DNA of 12,630 bases from an uncultured Chromatiaceae bacterium (lineage in GTDB: Bacteria; Pseudomonadota; Gammaproteobacteria; Enterobacterales; Alteromonadaceae). The stretch covers positions 1 through 12,630 of the forward strand of contig CAMLNG010000056.1 of NCBI GenBank assembly GCA_946481195.1, given 5' to 3'. Positions within the stretch are counted from its first letter, which is position 1; the number at the start of each line of letters is the position of its first letter. The position numbers and the translations under genes were made by a program. This document shows, in pieces, positions 1-7,675 of this stretch. The notes under the pieces were generated by a model. It saw nothing but the letters and a program-made list of their open reading frames with translations, was not told where the DNA came from and made no database searches.

Positions 1-2073
1 GCGACTCTGCGGATGGCGGCGAATAAACACAAAGCGGAGCTTATTTGCCACCGTTCTGAACAGCGTCTGAAACTGGCGTTGGCGGCAGCACGGCTCAGTT
101 ATTTTGAGCTGGACCTCAGTAGCGGCGCGCTGGAATTGCATGGCCCGTTAGAAGCGATATCGCTGGTGCAGCCGCTGACGTTACACAGCCTGATGGCCCG
201 CACAGAACAGGACCGGCTGGACAAATTACTGCAATCCGGCAAGGCGTTTAGCGGGGTGTTTCAGGCCCGTGCCGGCGATACTACAAGATTTTTGCAAGTC
301 CATGCACAGCCACAGGTGCTGACTGACCGCAACAGCCCTGTTTTGCTTGGCGTGATGGAAGATGTGTCGCGCCAGCAACAGCATGAGCTGCAGCTGCGCC
401 AGGCTCATGCCGTCTTCAGTACTACGGCCGAAGCCATTCTGGTGCTGGATGAGAAGGGCGCTGTGGTGCTGGCCAATCCGGCCTTTAGCCGGATCAGTGG
501 CTATAGTCTCAGCAGTATCCGTGGTTTGTCGCCACAACAGTTTTTGTATCCGCCGGCGTCAGCGGAACTGGCAACGCCACAGCTGCATGAACTCAGCGCA
601 ACGCACTGGAGCGGTGAAGTGGTTTGTCAGCGCCAGGACGGGTCGGTATTTCCGGCCTGGCAGCATTTGTGCCGCGTGCGGGCCCCGATGACACGTGGCC
701 GGCGTAATCATTATGTGCTGATGTTCTCCGACATCAGTGCACTGCGCCGGGCTGAGGAGCATCTGGTCACGCTGGTGAATCTTGATCACCTGACCGGCCT
801 TGGGAACAGACGTAAACTTGAAACCGTACTGAATACTGAAATTGAGCGGGCACGCCGCGCCGGCACTATGCTGGGCATCCTGTATCTCGACCTGGATGGC
901 TTTAAGCTGGTCAATGACACGCTGGGACACCATGTCGGTGATTTATTGCTGCAGGAAGTAGCCAGCCGGATTTTGCTCTGTACCAGAGCTGGCGATGTGG
1001 CGGTGCGGGTTGGCGGTGATGAATTTGTGCTGATAACCCCGGATATCCGTGGTCCGATGGATTGTTATGCCGTGGCAGAAAAACTGCTGAGCAGCATTTC
1101 TGCCGATTTGCAGCTGGGCGATACTCAGGTCAGTATTTCCGCCAGTATAGGCATCGCCTGTTATCCCAACGATGCGCCGGACTATACCGGTTTATTAAAA
1201 TGCGCTGATCTGGCGATGTTTGCTGCCAAAGATGCCGGCCGTGACCGTTATATGTTTTTTAACCCTTATTTGTCGGAAAAAGCCCACTTGCGGGTGCGGC
1301 TGGAGCGGGATTTAAAACTGGCGTTGCAGGCACCGATGTCACAACCTCAGCTGGCGGTGCATTATCAGCCCATTGTTGATTCTGTTAATTTACAGATTGT
1401 TGGGGTGGAAGCATTGATGCGCTGGCAACATCCACAACTTGGCGCAATAGCACCGGACCGTTTTATTAAACTGGCGGAGCAGTGCAACCTCATTCAGGAA
1501 TTGTCGGATTGGTTGTGTGTACAGGTGTTAAAGGATTTTGAATTGTTGCAAGGGTTAATCTCTCCGGCGTTTTATCTGGCGCTGAATCTGTCAGTGCGCC
1601 AGTTTGACGACGGTCAGCTGGTGGAACGGCTACAAACCTTTTTTGCGCCGCATGGCTTGTGGCCGCGTTTGCAATTCGAACTGACCGAGACCGCCTTTAT
1701 GCAGTCAGAGCGGCTGGAAGCTTGCCTGCATCAGCTGCAGGCACTTGGCGCTTCTATCGCGCTGGATGATTTTGGTACCGGCTATTCGTCGTTAAGCCGG
1801 TTAAAAGAACTGCCGCTGAATTGCCTGAAAATCGACCGGGCTTTTGTGGCGCATATGAATAACGACAGCCGCAGTGCCCAGATAGTCCAGGCGATTTGCG
1901 CGCTGGCGCATGCGCTGGATCTGGTGCTGGTCGCTGAAGGCGTTGAAACGCATGAACAGCTGGCGGCGCTGCAACAGATGGGTTGCCAGCGCATTCAGGG
2001 TTATCTGATTGCCAAACCACTGCCAGTGGACCAGCTGCGGCTGCTGTTGCAACATGGTGTGCAACTGCACTGA
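1..2073 (+). CDS. PAS-PAS-GGDEF-EAL c-di-GMP enzyme, probably 5'-truncated by the window edge
   Basis: This is a bifunctional cyclic-di-GMP turnover protein. The first ATG is at 13, but the frame is open to base 1 and no Shine-Dalgarno precedes that ATG, so the true start probably lies outside the window. Numbered from the ATG, there is a PAS-like fold at about 16-122, a second PAS at about 130-245, GGDEF at about 252-415 and EAL at about 430-680. The diguanylate cyclase motif is intact (GGDEF 334-338), with an inhibitory I-site RxxD (R325, D328) five residues upstream. The phosphodiesterase half has E466-A-L, DDFGTGYSS from 585, and VAEGVET, so both halves look catalytically competent. No membrane segment is visible in this part. 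Net direction cannot be read from sequence; in many such tandem proteins the EAL dominates. A secreted solute-binding-like protein follows 75 bp downstream. Confidence 0.93.
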   Translation, partial: ATLRMAANKHKAELICHRSEQRLKLALAAARLSYFELDLSSGALELHGPLEAISLVQPLTLHSLMARTEQDRLDKLLQSGKAFSGVFQARAGDTTRFLQVHAQPQVLTDRNSPVLLGVMEDVSRQQQHELQLRQAHAVFSTTAEAILVLDEKGAVVLANPAFSRISGYSLSSIRGLSPQQFLYPPASAELATPQLHELSATHWSGEVVCQRQDGSVFPAWQHLCRVRAPMTRGRRNHYVLMFSDISALRRAEEHLVTLVNLDHLTGLGNRRKLETVLNTEIERARRAGTMLGILYLDLDGFKLVNDTLGHHVGDLLLQEVASRILLCTRAGDVAVRVGGDEFVLITPDIRGPMDCYAVAEKLLSSISADLQLGDTQVSISASIGIACYPNDAPDYTGLLKCADLAMFAAKDAGRDRYMFFNPYLSEKAHLRVRLERDLKLALQAPMSQPQLAVHYQPIVDSVNLQIVGVEALMRWQHPQLGAIAPDRFIKLAEQCNLIQELSDWLCVQVLKDFELLQGLISPAFYLALNLSVRQFDDGQLVERLQTFFAPHGLWPRLQFELTETAFMQSERLEACLHQLQALGASIALDDFGTGYSSLSRLKELPLNCLKIDRAFVAHMNNDSRSAQIVQAICALAHALDLVLVAEGVETHEQLAALQQMGCQRIQGYLIAKPLPVDQLRLLLQHGVQLH

Positions 2074-2085
2074 GTCAATCCGGTT

Positions 2086-2113
2086 TTGACAGGGCTGCCC
2101 GGACAGATACACT
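2086..2113 (+). promoter_or_regulatory. Candidate sigma-70 promoter for the periplasmic protein gene
   Basis: A perfect -35 TTGACA (2086-2091) is followed after 16 bp by TACACT (2108-2113), a four-of-six match to the -10. It lies in the gap after the GGDEF-EAL gene, 35 bp before the ATG at 2149. The downstream gene may therefore be transcribed independently as well as by read-through. Predicted by motif only. Confidence 0.4.
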
Positions 2114-2148
2114 GAACTGCAACAACCCCTGGCAAAAGGGAGAAACTG

Positions 2149-2982
2149 ATGGGTAAGTGGATAGCCGGCTTTTGTTTTCTGTGCAGCGCCGGAGCTGCTG
2201 CTGCCGAGCTGATGTTGCTGTCTGCCTTGCCGGTCCAGTTATTTGAGCATGCAACACCTGGTTATGCGCCGGTTATCATGGTGCAGCAGGTGCTGAAGTT
2301 TTATCCCGCCCCTTATAAAATCGAATCTGTGAGTCTGAACCGGGCTTTTGCCGAGCTGCAAAGCCGACCCGGCGCTTGTGTGGTTGGTGTGCGTAAAACA
2401 GCACAGCGACAACGGGATTTTTTATTCAGTAAGCCTTATATCATCGCGCCGGACATCCGGTTAATGGTGAAAACCGGCTCGCCCTGGGTTGGACGGTTAA
2501 AAGCGCTGCAGGACAAAGACGGCCGGGTCAGTCTGCAACAGTTGCTGGCGCTGACCAATCCGCCGGTGCTGGTCAGCGAAGACGGCCGGAGTTATGGCGT
2601 GGCGATGGACCCGATCCTTACCGGGTACCGGCGGCAGAATCCGGCTTATGTCAAAACCGCCAAAGTGTCGCGCTTTGGCGATACCATACCGATGTTGCAA
2701 AAAGGCTATGCCGATCTGGTGCTGGAGTATCCGGCCGCCTTAAACAAAGCCGAACTGGCGGCGCTGCAAAGTTTTCGCATCAAAGAAGCCGACCCTTATG
2801 CACTGGCCTATTTCGCCTGCAAAAGGGATGCTGAAACTGCAGCTGTCCTGCAACAACTGGACAGTGCGATTTTGCAATTTAGCCGGCAGCCGGAATTTAA
2901 ACAGCTGTTGCTGGATATTTATGACCCGTCGGAGCGCGATCAGGTCTGGCAAGTCTGGCAGGCACTGAGCAGCCGGGATTAA
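2149..2982 (+). CDS. Secreted solute-binding-fold protein (SBP family 3-like), orphan
   Basis: This 277-residue protein has a short signal peptide (hydrophobic core at about 4-18, predicted cleavage after AAAA near residue 19), so it should be periplasmic. Its length and the block RKTAQRQRDFLFSKPY (about 82-97) resemble the type II periplasmic-binding fold of family 3 extracellular solute-binding proteins. A ligand cannot be assigned. No lipobox is seen, and no permease or ATPase gene is adjacent, so transport with a local partner is unsupported. Stand-alone proteins of this type sometimes act as sensors or are of unknown function. A good ribosome site (aagggag) ends about 7 bp before the ATG. 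The gene follows the GGDEF-EAL gene by 75 bp and may share its transcript, which makes a ligand-sensing link conceivable but unproven. Confidence 0.8.
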   Translation: MGKWIAGFCFLCSAGAAAAELMLLSALPVQLFEHATPGYAPVIMVQQVLKFYPAPYKIESVSLNRAFAELQSRPGACVVGVRKTAQRQRDFLFSKPYIIAPDIRLMVKTGSPWVGRLKALQDKDGRVSLQQLLALTNPPVLVSEDGRSYGVAMDPILTGYRRQNPAYVKTAKVSRFGDTIPMLQKGYADLVLEYPAALNKAELAALQSFRIKEADPYALAYFACKRDAETAAVLQQLDSAILQFSRQPEFKQLLLDIYDPSERDQVWQVWQALSSRD

Positions 2983-2984
2983 AA

Positions 2985-3009
2985 GCAAAAACAGGGCCCG
3001 AAGGCCCTG
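2985..3009 (-). terminator. Rho-independent terminator of the protease gene
   Basis: Read on the minus strand, a 7-bp perfect stem CAGGGCC/GGCCCTG (3009-3003 and 2998-2992) is capped by a TTCG tetraloop and followed by TTTTTGC. It begins 21 bp beyond the protease stop codon. On the plus strand there is no T-tract after the hairpin, so it mainly serves the minus-strand gene, though it may also impede convergent transcription from the gene ending at 2982. Confidence 0.88.
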
Positions 3010-3029
3010 CACAGAGTGGGCAGTTGAAA

Positions 3030-4706
3030 TTACTGACAGCTGCCGTTGTTTTTCCACACGTCCCACTGACCGGATTTCTGCGCCGGATTTTCTCCTTGCG
3101 TCCACCATTTCGCGGTGTATTTCACCCCCTGATGCGCCACGCTGTTGCCGGCCACATAGATACCGCTGGCGGACCAGGTGGGCAGGCCGCTACAGCCGGT
3201 GTTAGAGCCACCGGACACTGTCAGCGTCTGGCTGCTGCTGTGGCTTAAGCCTTCGGTGTCTTTGACGGTCAGCGTTACAGTGTAACTACCATCGGCGGCA
3301 TAAGTATGAGTCGGCGCATTGGCGCTGGAGCTGTTGCCATCGCCCAAAGTCCAGCTGCTGGAAACGACTGCTTTGTCGTCGGTCGACTGATTGGTCAGTG
3401 TCACAGTGCGGCCGTTAATCGCGGCGCTGAACTTCGCCACCGGTGCCTGATTCTGGCCAGTGCCGCCGCCGTCACAACCGCCGGCCAGGTAATCATAAGC
3501 CGCTTTGGCATTGATGATGCCAAAGCCAAAATTGACGTCGCGGCCGGTGGTGCCTTTATCCACGGCGGTTTTGTTCAGTGCATTACGGATTTGTGTGTTA
3601 CTGCACTGCGGATAATGACTCCACACCAGCGCTGCGACACCGGACACATGCGGTGTCGCCATCGAAGTGCCGCTGATAGATTTATAGCCGCCGTCGCGCC
3701 AGGTCGAATTGACACCGACGCCAGGCGCGGCGATTTCCACCTGATTGTTATACTGCGAGAAACTGGCTTTGGCGCCGCTGCTGTCGACCGCAGCGACCGA
3801 CACTACGGCCTCATATGACGCCGGATAAGACAAAGTGCTGTTGCCGGCGTTACCGGCTGCGGCGATATGCAGCATACCCGCGGCATAACTCTGGGCAAAT
3901 GCATTGCGTTCGGCGGTGGATTGACCGCTGCCGCCAAGGCTCATACTGGTGACATTGGCGCCTGCGGCCTGACACTGGCCGATGGCCGCAATCAGATCTG
4001 AGCCATAGGCCCAGTTGCCGGCATTATTAAACACTTTGACGATATGCAGCTTGAGCTGGCCATTGCGATTAACGCCGACAACCCCCTGATTGTTGCCGCC
4101 CACCGCGGCAATGGTGCCGGCGACATGGGTGCCATGCCCATTGCCGTCTTCGTACCAGTTGCCGGTGTCGTTGCTGCCATAACCATCGTCACCGGTGACA
4201 CCGCTGTTGATCAGGTCCGGATGATTCAGCGTATAGCCGGTATCCAGGATACAGACCTTGCGGTTACTGACCAGGTTGTCCGGTACCTGTAGTGCTTTGA
4301 CCATCTCAATGCCATAAGGGGTGGATTCGGCCAGCAGATAGCGGATCGGGTCTTCCTCTACCAACGTCACTTGCGGATTGGCTTTTACTTTTTGCAGTTG
4401 CTCTGGTGTCAGTTCAACGCTGATAAGGTTTTGTTCCGGTACTGTCAGCTTAGGTTCCAGTTGCAAAGCACCGGCGAATTGCGCCAGGCGTTGTGCTGCC
4501 TGTTGCTGGATTTGCCGGGCACCGGCACCTTCGAGTTTGGCACCGGCTTTAAGTACCACAATATAACGGCTGCTTTGTGCTGGTGCAGTTTGCGCTGTGA
4601 CTGTGGTGCCGCACATGGCGATCAGAACTGCCAGTGCACAAAGACTGAGTGGGCGAGAAAGCGCTTTGCCCGGCTGTAAGGCGCGCTGCGTATTGTTGGA
4701 TGTCAT
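3030..4706 (-). CDS. Secreted subtilisin-like (S8) serine protease with PKD and chitin-binding (CBM5/12) modules
   Basis: This 558-residue extracellular endopeptidase has a signal peptide at 1-38 (cleavage near TVTA), an inhibitor_I9 propeptide at about 46-124, the S8 catalytic domain at about 148-408, a PKD domain at about 420-497 (SWTLGDG, ThTYAadGSYTVTLTV) and a C-terminal CBM5/12 chitin-binding-type module at about 505-557 rich in Trp/Tyr (W511, W534, W535, W548, W551). The catalytic triad is complete: D155 (LDTG), H191 (NGHGTH) and S348 (GTSMATP), with oxyanion N286 (AAGN). Cys505 and Cys557 could form a disulfide closing the last module. The Shine-Dalgarno aggaag sits 7 bp before the ATG. 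Modular architecture matches marine Alteromonas-type proteases that bind chitin, suggesting it strips protein from chitinous particles. It is monocistronic, with its own terminator, and divergent from the diguanylate cyclase beyond a MITE-like insertion. Confidence 0.95.
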   Translation of the reverse strand: MTSNNTQRALQPGKALSRPLSLCALAVLIAMCGTTVTAQTAPAQSSRYIVVLKAGAKLEGAGARQIQQQAAQRLAQFAGALQLEPKLTVPEQNLISVELTPEQLQKVKANPQVTLVEEDPIRYLLAESTPYGIEMVKALQVPDNLVSNRKVCILDTGYTLNHPDLINSGVTGDDGYGSNDTGNWYEDGNGHGTHVAGTIAAVGGNNQGVVGVNRNGQLKLHIVKVFNNAGNWAYGSDLIAAIGQCQAAGANVTSMSLGGSGQSTAERNAFAQSYAAGMLHIAAAGNAGNSTLSYPASYEAVVSVAAVDSSGAKASFSQYNNQVEIAAPGVGVNSTWRDGGYKSISGTSMATPHVSGVAALVWSHYPQCSNTQIRNALNKTAVDKGTTGRDVNFGFGIINAKAAYDYLAGGCDGGGTGQNQAPVAKFSAAINGRTVTLTNQSTDDKAVVSSSWTLGDGNSSSANAPTHTYAADGSYTVTLTVKDTEGLSHSSSQTLTVSGGSNTGCSGLPTWSASGIYVAGNSVAHQGVKYTAKWWTQGENPAQKSGQWDVWKNNGSCQ

Positions 4707-4927
4707 CTTGTTGCTTCCTGTGGAGAACCATTGTTGTTATTTGTCGGTGTGTTGTGCAGCTCCAGCCATCATTACGCCGCGATGACAACGCTGTCGGTGC
4801 GCAGTTAAAGCAACAAAACTGTCATCAGGCAGCTTGATATCCGCAGGATAAATTTTGAATAAATGCTGGATTTAGCAGCGGTTAAATTAGAGAATTTTCT
4901 AAGTGGATGAAAAACATCAACAGCCCT
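4707..4927. other. Gene-free upstream region of the protease
   Basis: Between the protease ATG and the left end of the MITE-like element there is no supportable gene. The ribosome site of the protease (aggaag on the minus strand, 4714-4719) lies here. The region near 4840-4910 is AT-rich and probably contains the protease promoter, but I could not pick a convincing -35/-10 pair. A short palindrome agaattttct is present near 4892. Confidence 0.5.
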
Positions 4928-4947
4928 TAGAGCACCATATAGTTTAA
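4928..4947 (+). repeat. Left terminal inverted repeat of the MITE-like element
   Basis: The 20-bp end matches the right end without mismatch. Pairing stops at both flanks: 4927 is t opposite g5198, and inside 4948 is a opposite a5177. Confidence 0.8.
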
Positions 4948-5029
4948 AAAAGCGGCAGCAGCGATAAGCAGAATGGTCGCAGGCAAGGCAGATTTTTGAA
5001 GCTTTAGTGGTTCTAAAGCGAGAAAATTT

Positions 5030-5095
5030 AACGCCGCATGCGGCCATTCTGCTATCGCCCGTCCGGGAGCGCCTGCAATTGCCTCATGCGGCGTT
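5030..5095. repeat. Internal inverted repeat (11-bp arms) of the MITE-like element
   Basis: The arms aacgccgcatg (5030-5040) and catgcggcgtt (5085-5095) are perfect reverse complements separated by 44 bp. With the outer repeats they let the whole element fold into a long cruciform or RNA hairpin. Confidence 0.7.
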
Positions 5096-5177
5096 GCCAC
5101 AGCTCGAAAGAGCACCACTATTCCTTCGCCGTGTCGCCTTGCCTGAGGCAATTTCAGGCTGCTCTGCTGTTCGCTTA

Positions 5178-5197
5178 TTAAACTATATGGTGCTCTA
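5178..5197 (-). repeat. Right terminal inverted repeat of the MITE-like element
   Basis: This is the exact reverse complement of 4928-4947. It contains an AT-rich core (actatat) that could act as an outward-facing -10-like sequence, though no good -35 was found at the right distance. Confidence 0.8.
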
Positions 5198-5260
5198 GTG
5201 GCGGAAATAACGACAAATTTTTAATGGCTTTACTGGTAACTGCAGTGGTGGCTGCTAATT

Positions 5261-5288
5261 TTGCCAGAAGCGTACGGAAAACTACTGT
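5261..5288 (+). promoter_or_regulatory. Weak candidate promoter for the GAF/PAS/GGDEF gene
   Basis: TTGCCA (5261-5266, five of six to TTGACA) is followed after 16 bp by TACTGT (5283-5288, three of six to TATAAT). It lies between the right end of the MITE-like element and the ATG at 5329. The -10 is poor, so this is only a suggestion. Confidence 0.25.
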
Positions 5289-5328
5289 GGCAAGTCCGCA
5301 CAATCAGGGTAGATGTTGAGACTGATGT

Positions 5329-7617
5329 ATGAATGAAATGACGCGCTTAGATACCATTGCCGAGTATTCGCTGCAGGTGGCGGACGAAGACCCGAGCCTG
5401 AATCAGTTATTGGCAGCGCTGGCGCAATTATTTGATGCCCCTATCGCGCTGGTCAGTCTGATTGGCGCGGATTTCCAGTTTTTTAAAGCCCGCTATGGTC
5501 TGGGGGCAGATCGGACCCGGCTGGAAGATGCCTTTTGTGCCCATGTAGTGGCGCAAGATGCACCACTGGTGGTGGAGGATGCCAGCAGGCATGCTGATTT
5601 TCAGCATAACCCGCTGGTCACCGGTGCGCCGCATATCCGCTTTTATGCCGGTGTGCCATTGGCGCTGAATCAGGTGCCGGTCGGTGCCGTCTGTGTGATT
5701 GACCGCGTACCACGCAACATCAGTGCCGGGCAGCTGGCATTGCTGGAAAAAGTCAGTGCACACGTCTCTCACTACCTGACACTCTGGCATCAGCACAAAC
5801 AGCTGGCTCGGGAACAGCGTTTGCTGGAGCAATCGCCGGCGGTGCTGATGCAATGGCGCAATTTGCATGGGCTGACACTGACGCATGTGTCCGGCAATAT
5901 CGATACATTATTTGACCTGCCGGCTGAAGCTCTGCGGCAGAAACAGGCGATCTTTGAAGACTTTATCGTCCCTGCCAGTCTCAATGATTTTAATTTCCTG
6001 CTGAGTAATCATCAGGCTGGGGTTGCCGCCGCGGAAGCGCATTTTCAGATCAAATCACCGAATCACAAGCTGTTTTGGGTCAAGCTGATTTCCCGCGCGT
6101 TTTTTAGCAGTGACGGCCGGCTTGATGCCATCCATGCGATGCTAATCGACCACACCGCCAATCGTTACACTGAAACCAAGCTGACGGAAACCAATCAGCA
6201 GATGCGGTTATTGCTGGATGCATCCGGCCTTGGTACCTGGGACTGGAACATTCAGTTGGACGTCAGCAAAGTGAACCGGCGCTGGTGTGAGATGCTGGGG
6301 CTGGATTATGAACTGTTTGATAACAGCAGTTTGTTCTGGCGTCAGTTGATTCATCCGGCCGACCAGGCCGGACTGGACGCTGAACTACAGCGCCATTTGG
6401 CCGGACAGACGCCGGTGTTTAATACGGTGTACCGGATGAAACATCAGGACGGCCATTGGGTCTGGATTGAAACTTACGGCAAGGTGGTGGAACGGGACAG
6501 CCAGCAGCAGCCGGTGCGCCTGGCCGGCACTCACCGCGACATCACAGTGAAAAAAGAAATGGCGCTGCTGGAAACCAAACAACGCCAACTGCTGAGTTTT
6601 ATCAACAAAGCCCAGGCCATGTATCTGCGTAGCGGTAATTTGTCTGAAGCCTGCCGTGCAGTGCTGGCAGAATTGACGGAGATCGCCGACAGCCAGTTTG
6701 CTTTTATTGGTCAGATGCGCCTGCATAACGATAAAAATAGTCTTTTTATTCATGCCATTACCGAGATTTCCTGGAATGAGCGCAGCAGTCAGCTGGTCGA
6801 GTTATATCAGCAGGGGCAACTGTACTTTGACCGCTTCGATAACTTATTTGGCAAAGTGATCACCAGCCAGACGTTGGTCATCAGTAATGAGCCTGCCAGT
6901 CACCCGGCGGCCAAAGGCACGCCGGCGGGCCACCCGAAAATCTTCCGGTTTCTGGGGCTGCCGATCATGCTCAAAGACGGGTTAGTGGGGATGATAGGCC
7001 TTGCCAACAAATTGTCCGATTACACGCCGGCAGACGCGGCATTTTTACAGCCGCTGTGCGACGCGCTGGCCGGTTTGTTTTATGCAGTTGAGCAGGAACA
7101 GGCGCGAGTGCGGGCGGAAGAGCAGCTGAAGAATCTGGCGATGACAGACCCTTTAACCGGCATCCCGAACCGGCGCGCTTTTATCGAACATTGTGCCCGC
7201 TTAAAAAACAGTCCCACCGGCTATGTGCTGGCGATCCTCGACATCGACAATTTCAAAAGGGTCAACGACACCTACGGTCATGCGGTTGGCGATGAAGTGA
7301 TCAGGCTGATTGGCCATAAATTGCAGTTTTGCCTGCGCTCAGACGACTACGGCGCCCGGCTTGGCGGTGAAGAATTCGCATTGCTGATTGAGCATACCGA
7401 AATTGATATGGCGCACCTGTTGCTGGAAAATCTGCGGATGGAGATCAGCGCTGAAGTGGTGCATACCGCAGAGGCAGATGTGTCTGTCACCGTCAGCATC
7501 GGGGCGCGCTATGTGCCAGCCGGTGAAGTGGAAGATTTGCACCGGCAAATGGCGGATGCCGACCTGGCTTTATACAAAGCCAAAGAAAATGGCCGGGATT
7601 GCCTGATGTGGTTTTAA
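5329..7617 (+). CDS. Cytosolic multi-sensor diguanylate cyclase (GAF-PAS-PAS-GAF-GGDEF)
   Basis: This 762-residue protein should make cyclic-di-GMP from two GTP in response to small-molecule, redox or light-type inputs. Domains by pattern: GAF at about 18-155, PAS at about 165-283, PAS_3-type at about 290-410 (GTWDWN at the start, THRDITVKKE at the end), a second GAF at about 425-588, and GGDEF at about 603-762. The active-site motif is GGEEF (679-683), a functional variant, with an I-site RxxD (R670, D673) five residues upstream for product inhibition. It has no EAL domain and no membrane segment or signal peptide, so it is a soluble synthase. The start at 5329 has only a weak ribosome site; an in-frame ATG follows at 5338. 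It is divergent from the protease, and the MITE-like element lies in its upstream region. Sensor ligands cannot be told from sequence. Confidence 0.93.
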   Translation: MNEMTRLDTIAEYSLQVADEDPSLNQLLAALAQLFDAPIALVSLIGADFQFFKARYGLGADRTRLEDAFCAHVVAQDAPLVVEDASRHADFQHNPLVTGAPHIRFYAGVPLALNQVPVGAVCVIDRVPRNISAGQLALLEKVSAHVSHYLTLWHQHKQLAREQRLLEQSPAVLMQWRNLHGLTLTHVSGNIDTLFDLPAEALRQKQAIFEDFIVPASLNDFNFLLSNHQAGVAAAEAHFQIKSPNHKLFWVKLISRAFFSSDGRLDAIHAMLIDHTANRYTETKLTETNQQMRLLLDASGLGTWDWNIQLDVSKVNRRWCEMLGLDYELFDNSSLFWRQLIHPADQAGLDAELQRHLAGQTPVFNTVYRMKHQDGHWVWIETYGKVVERDSQQQPVRLAGTHRDITVKKEMALLETKQRQLLSFINKAQAMYLRSGNLSEACRAVLAELTEIADSQFAFIGQMRLHNDKNSLFIHAITEISWNERSSQLVELYQQGQLYFDRFDNLFGKVITSQTLVISNEPASHPAAKGTPAGHPKIFRFLGLPIMLKDGLVGMIGLANKLSDYTPADAAFLQPLCDALAGLFYAVEQEQARVRAEEQLKNLAMTDPLTGIPNRRAFIEHCARLKNSPTGYVLAILDIDNFKRVNDTYGHAVGDEVIRLIGHKLQFCLRSDDYGARLGGEEFALLIEHTEIDMAHLLLENLRMEISAEVVHTAEADVSVTVSIGARYVPAGEVEDLHRQMADADLALYKAKENGRDCLMWF

Positions 7618-7619
7618 GA

Positions 7620-7643
7620 ACCGGATCTGACAGAAGATCCGGT
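7620..7643. terminator. Hairpin between convergent genes
   Basis: A perfect 9-bp stem accggatct (7620-7628) and agatccggt (7635-7643) has a 6-base loop. It begins 3 bp after the diguanylate cyclase stop and lies 33 bp beyond the hydrolase stop. On the minus strand it is followed by TTCTTAAAA, a partial T-tract; on the plus strand there is none. It probably serves the convergent pair. Confidence 0.6.
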
Positions 7644-7675
7644 CATCGGGAGGGTGATCGCACAAGCGTGATGCT

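Larger units (their letters stand above)
4928..5197. mobile_element. MITE-like non-autonomous element with 20-bp perfect terminal inverted repeats
   Basis: The 270-bp unit starts with tagagcaccatatagtttaa (4928-4947) and ends with its exact reverse complement (5178-5197). Both ends finish in TA, consistent with an 18-bp inverted repeat flanked by a duplicated TA target, as made by IS630/Tc1-mariner-type transposases; the element size without the TAs is 266 bp. Removing it predicts the empty site CAGCCCT-TA-GTGGCGG. Inside are nested inverted repeats: caggcaaggc (4980-4989) with gccttgcctg (5136-5145), and aacgccgcatg (5030-5040) with catgcggcgtt (5085-5095). Part of the terminus (agagcaccac, 5109-5118) recurs as a direct repeat. 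There is no transposase gene. Small open frames on both strands (minus 5151-4927, plus 5007-5198) both end in LNYMVL because the repeat itself encodes it; I do not consider them genes. I do not recognise the family. Confidence 0.65.

Noticed and set aside
3306..3818. 170-codon open frame on the strand opposite the protease
   Set aside because: It lies wholly inside the protease catalytic region, whose reading frame has an intact triad; it is a shadow of a GC-rich gene.
4805..5198. Small open frames over the MITE-like element and its left flank
   Set aside because: Those at 4927-5151 (-) and 5007-5198 (+) owe their shared end to the inverted repeat. None has a convincing ribosome site or family resemblance, so I treat all as non-coding.
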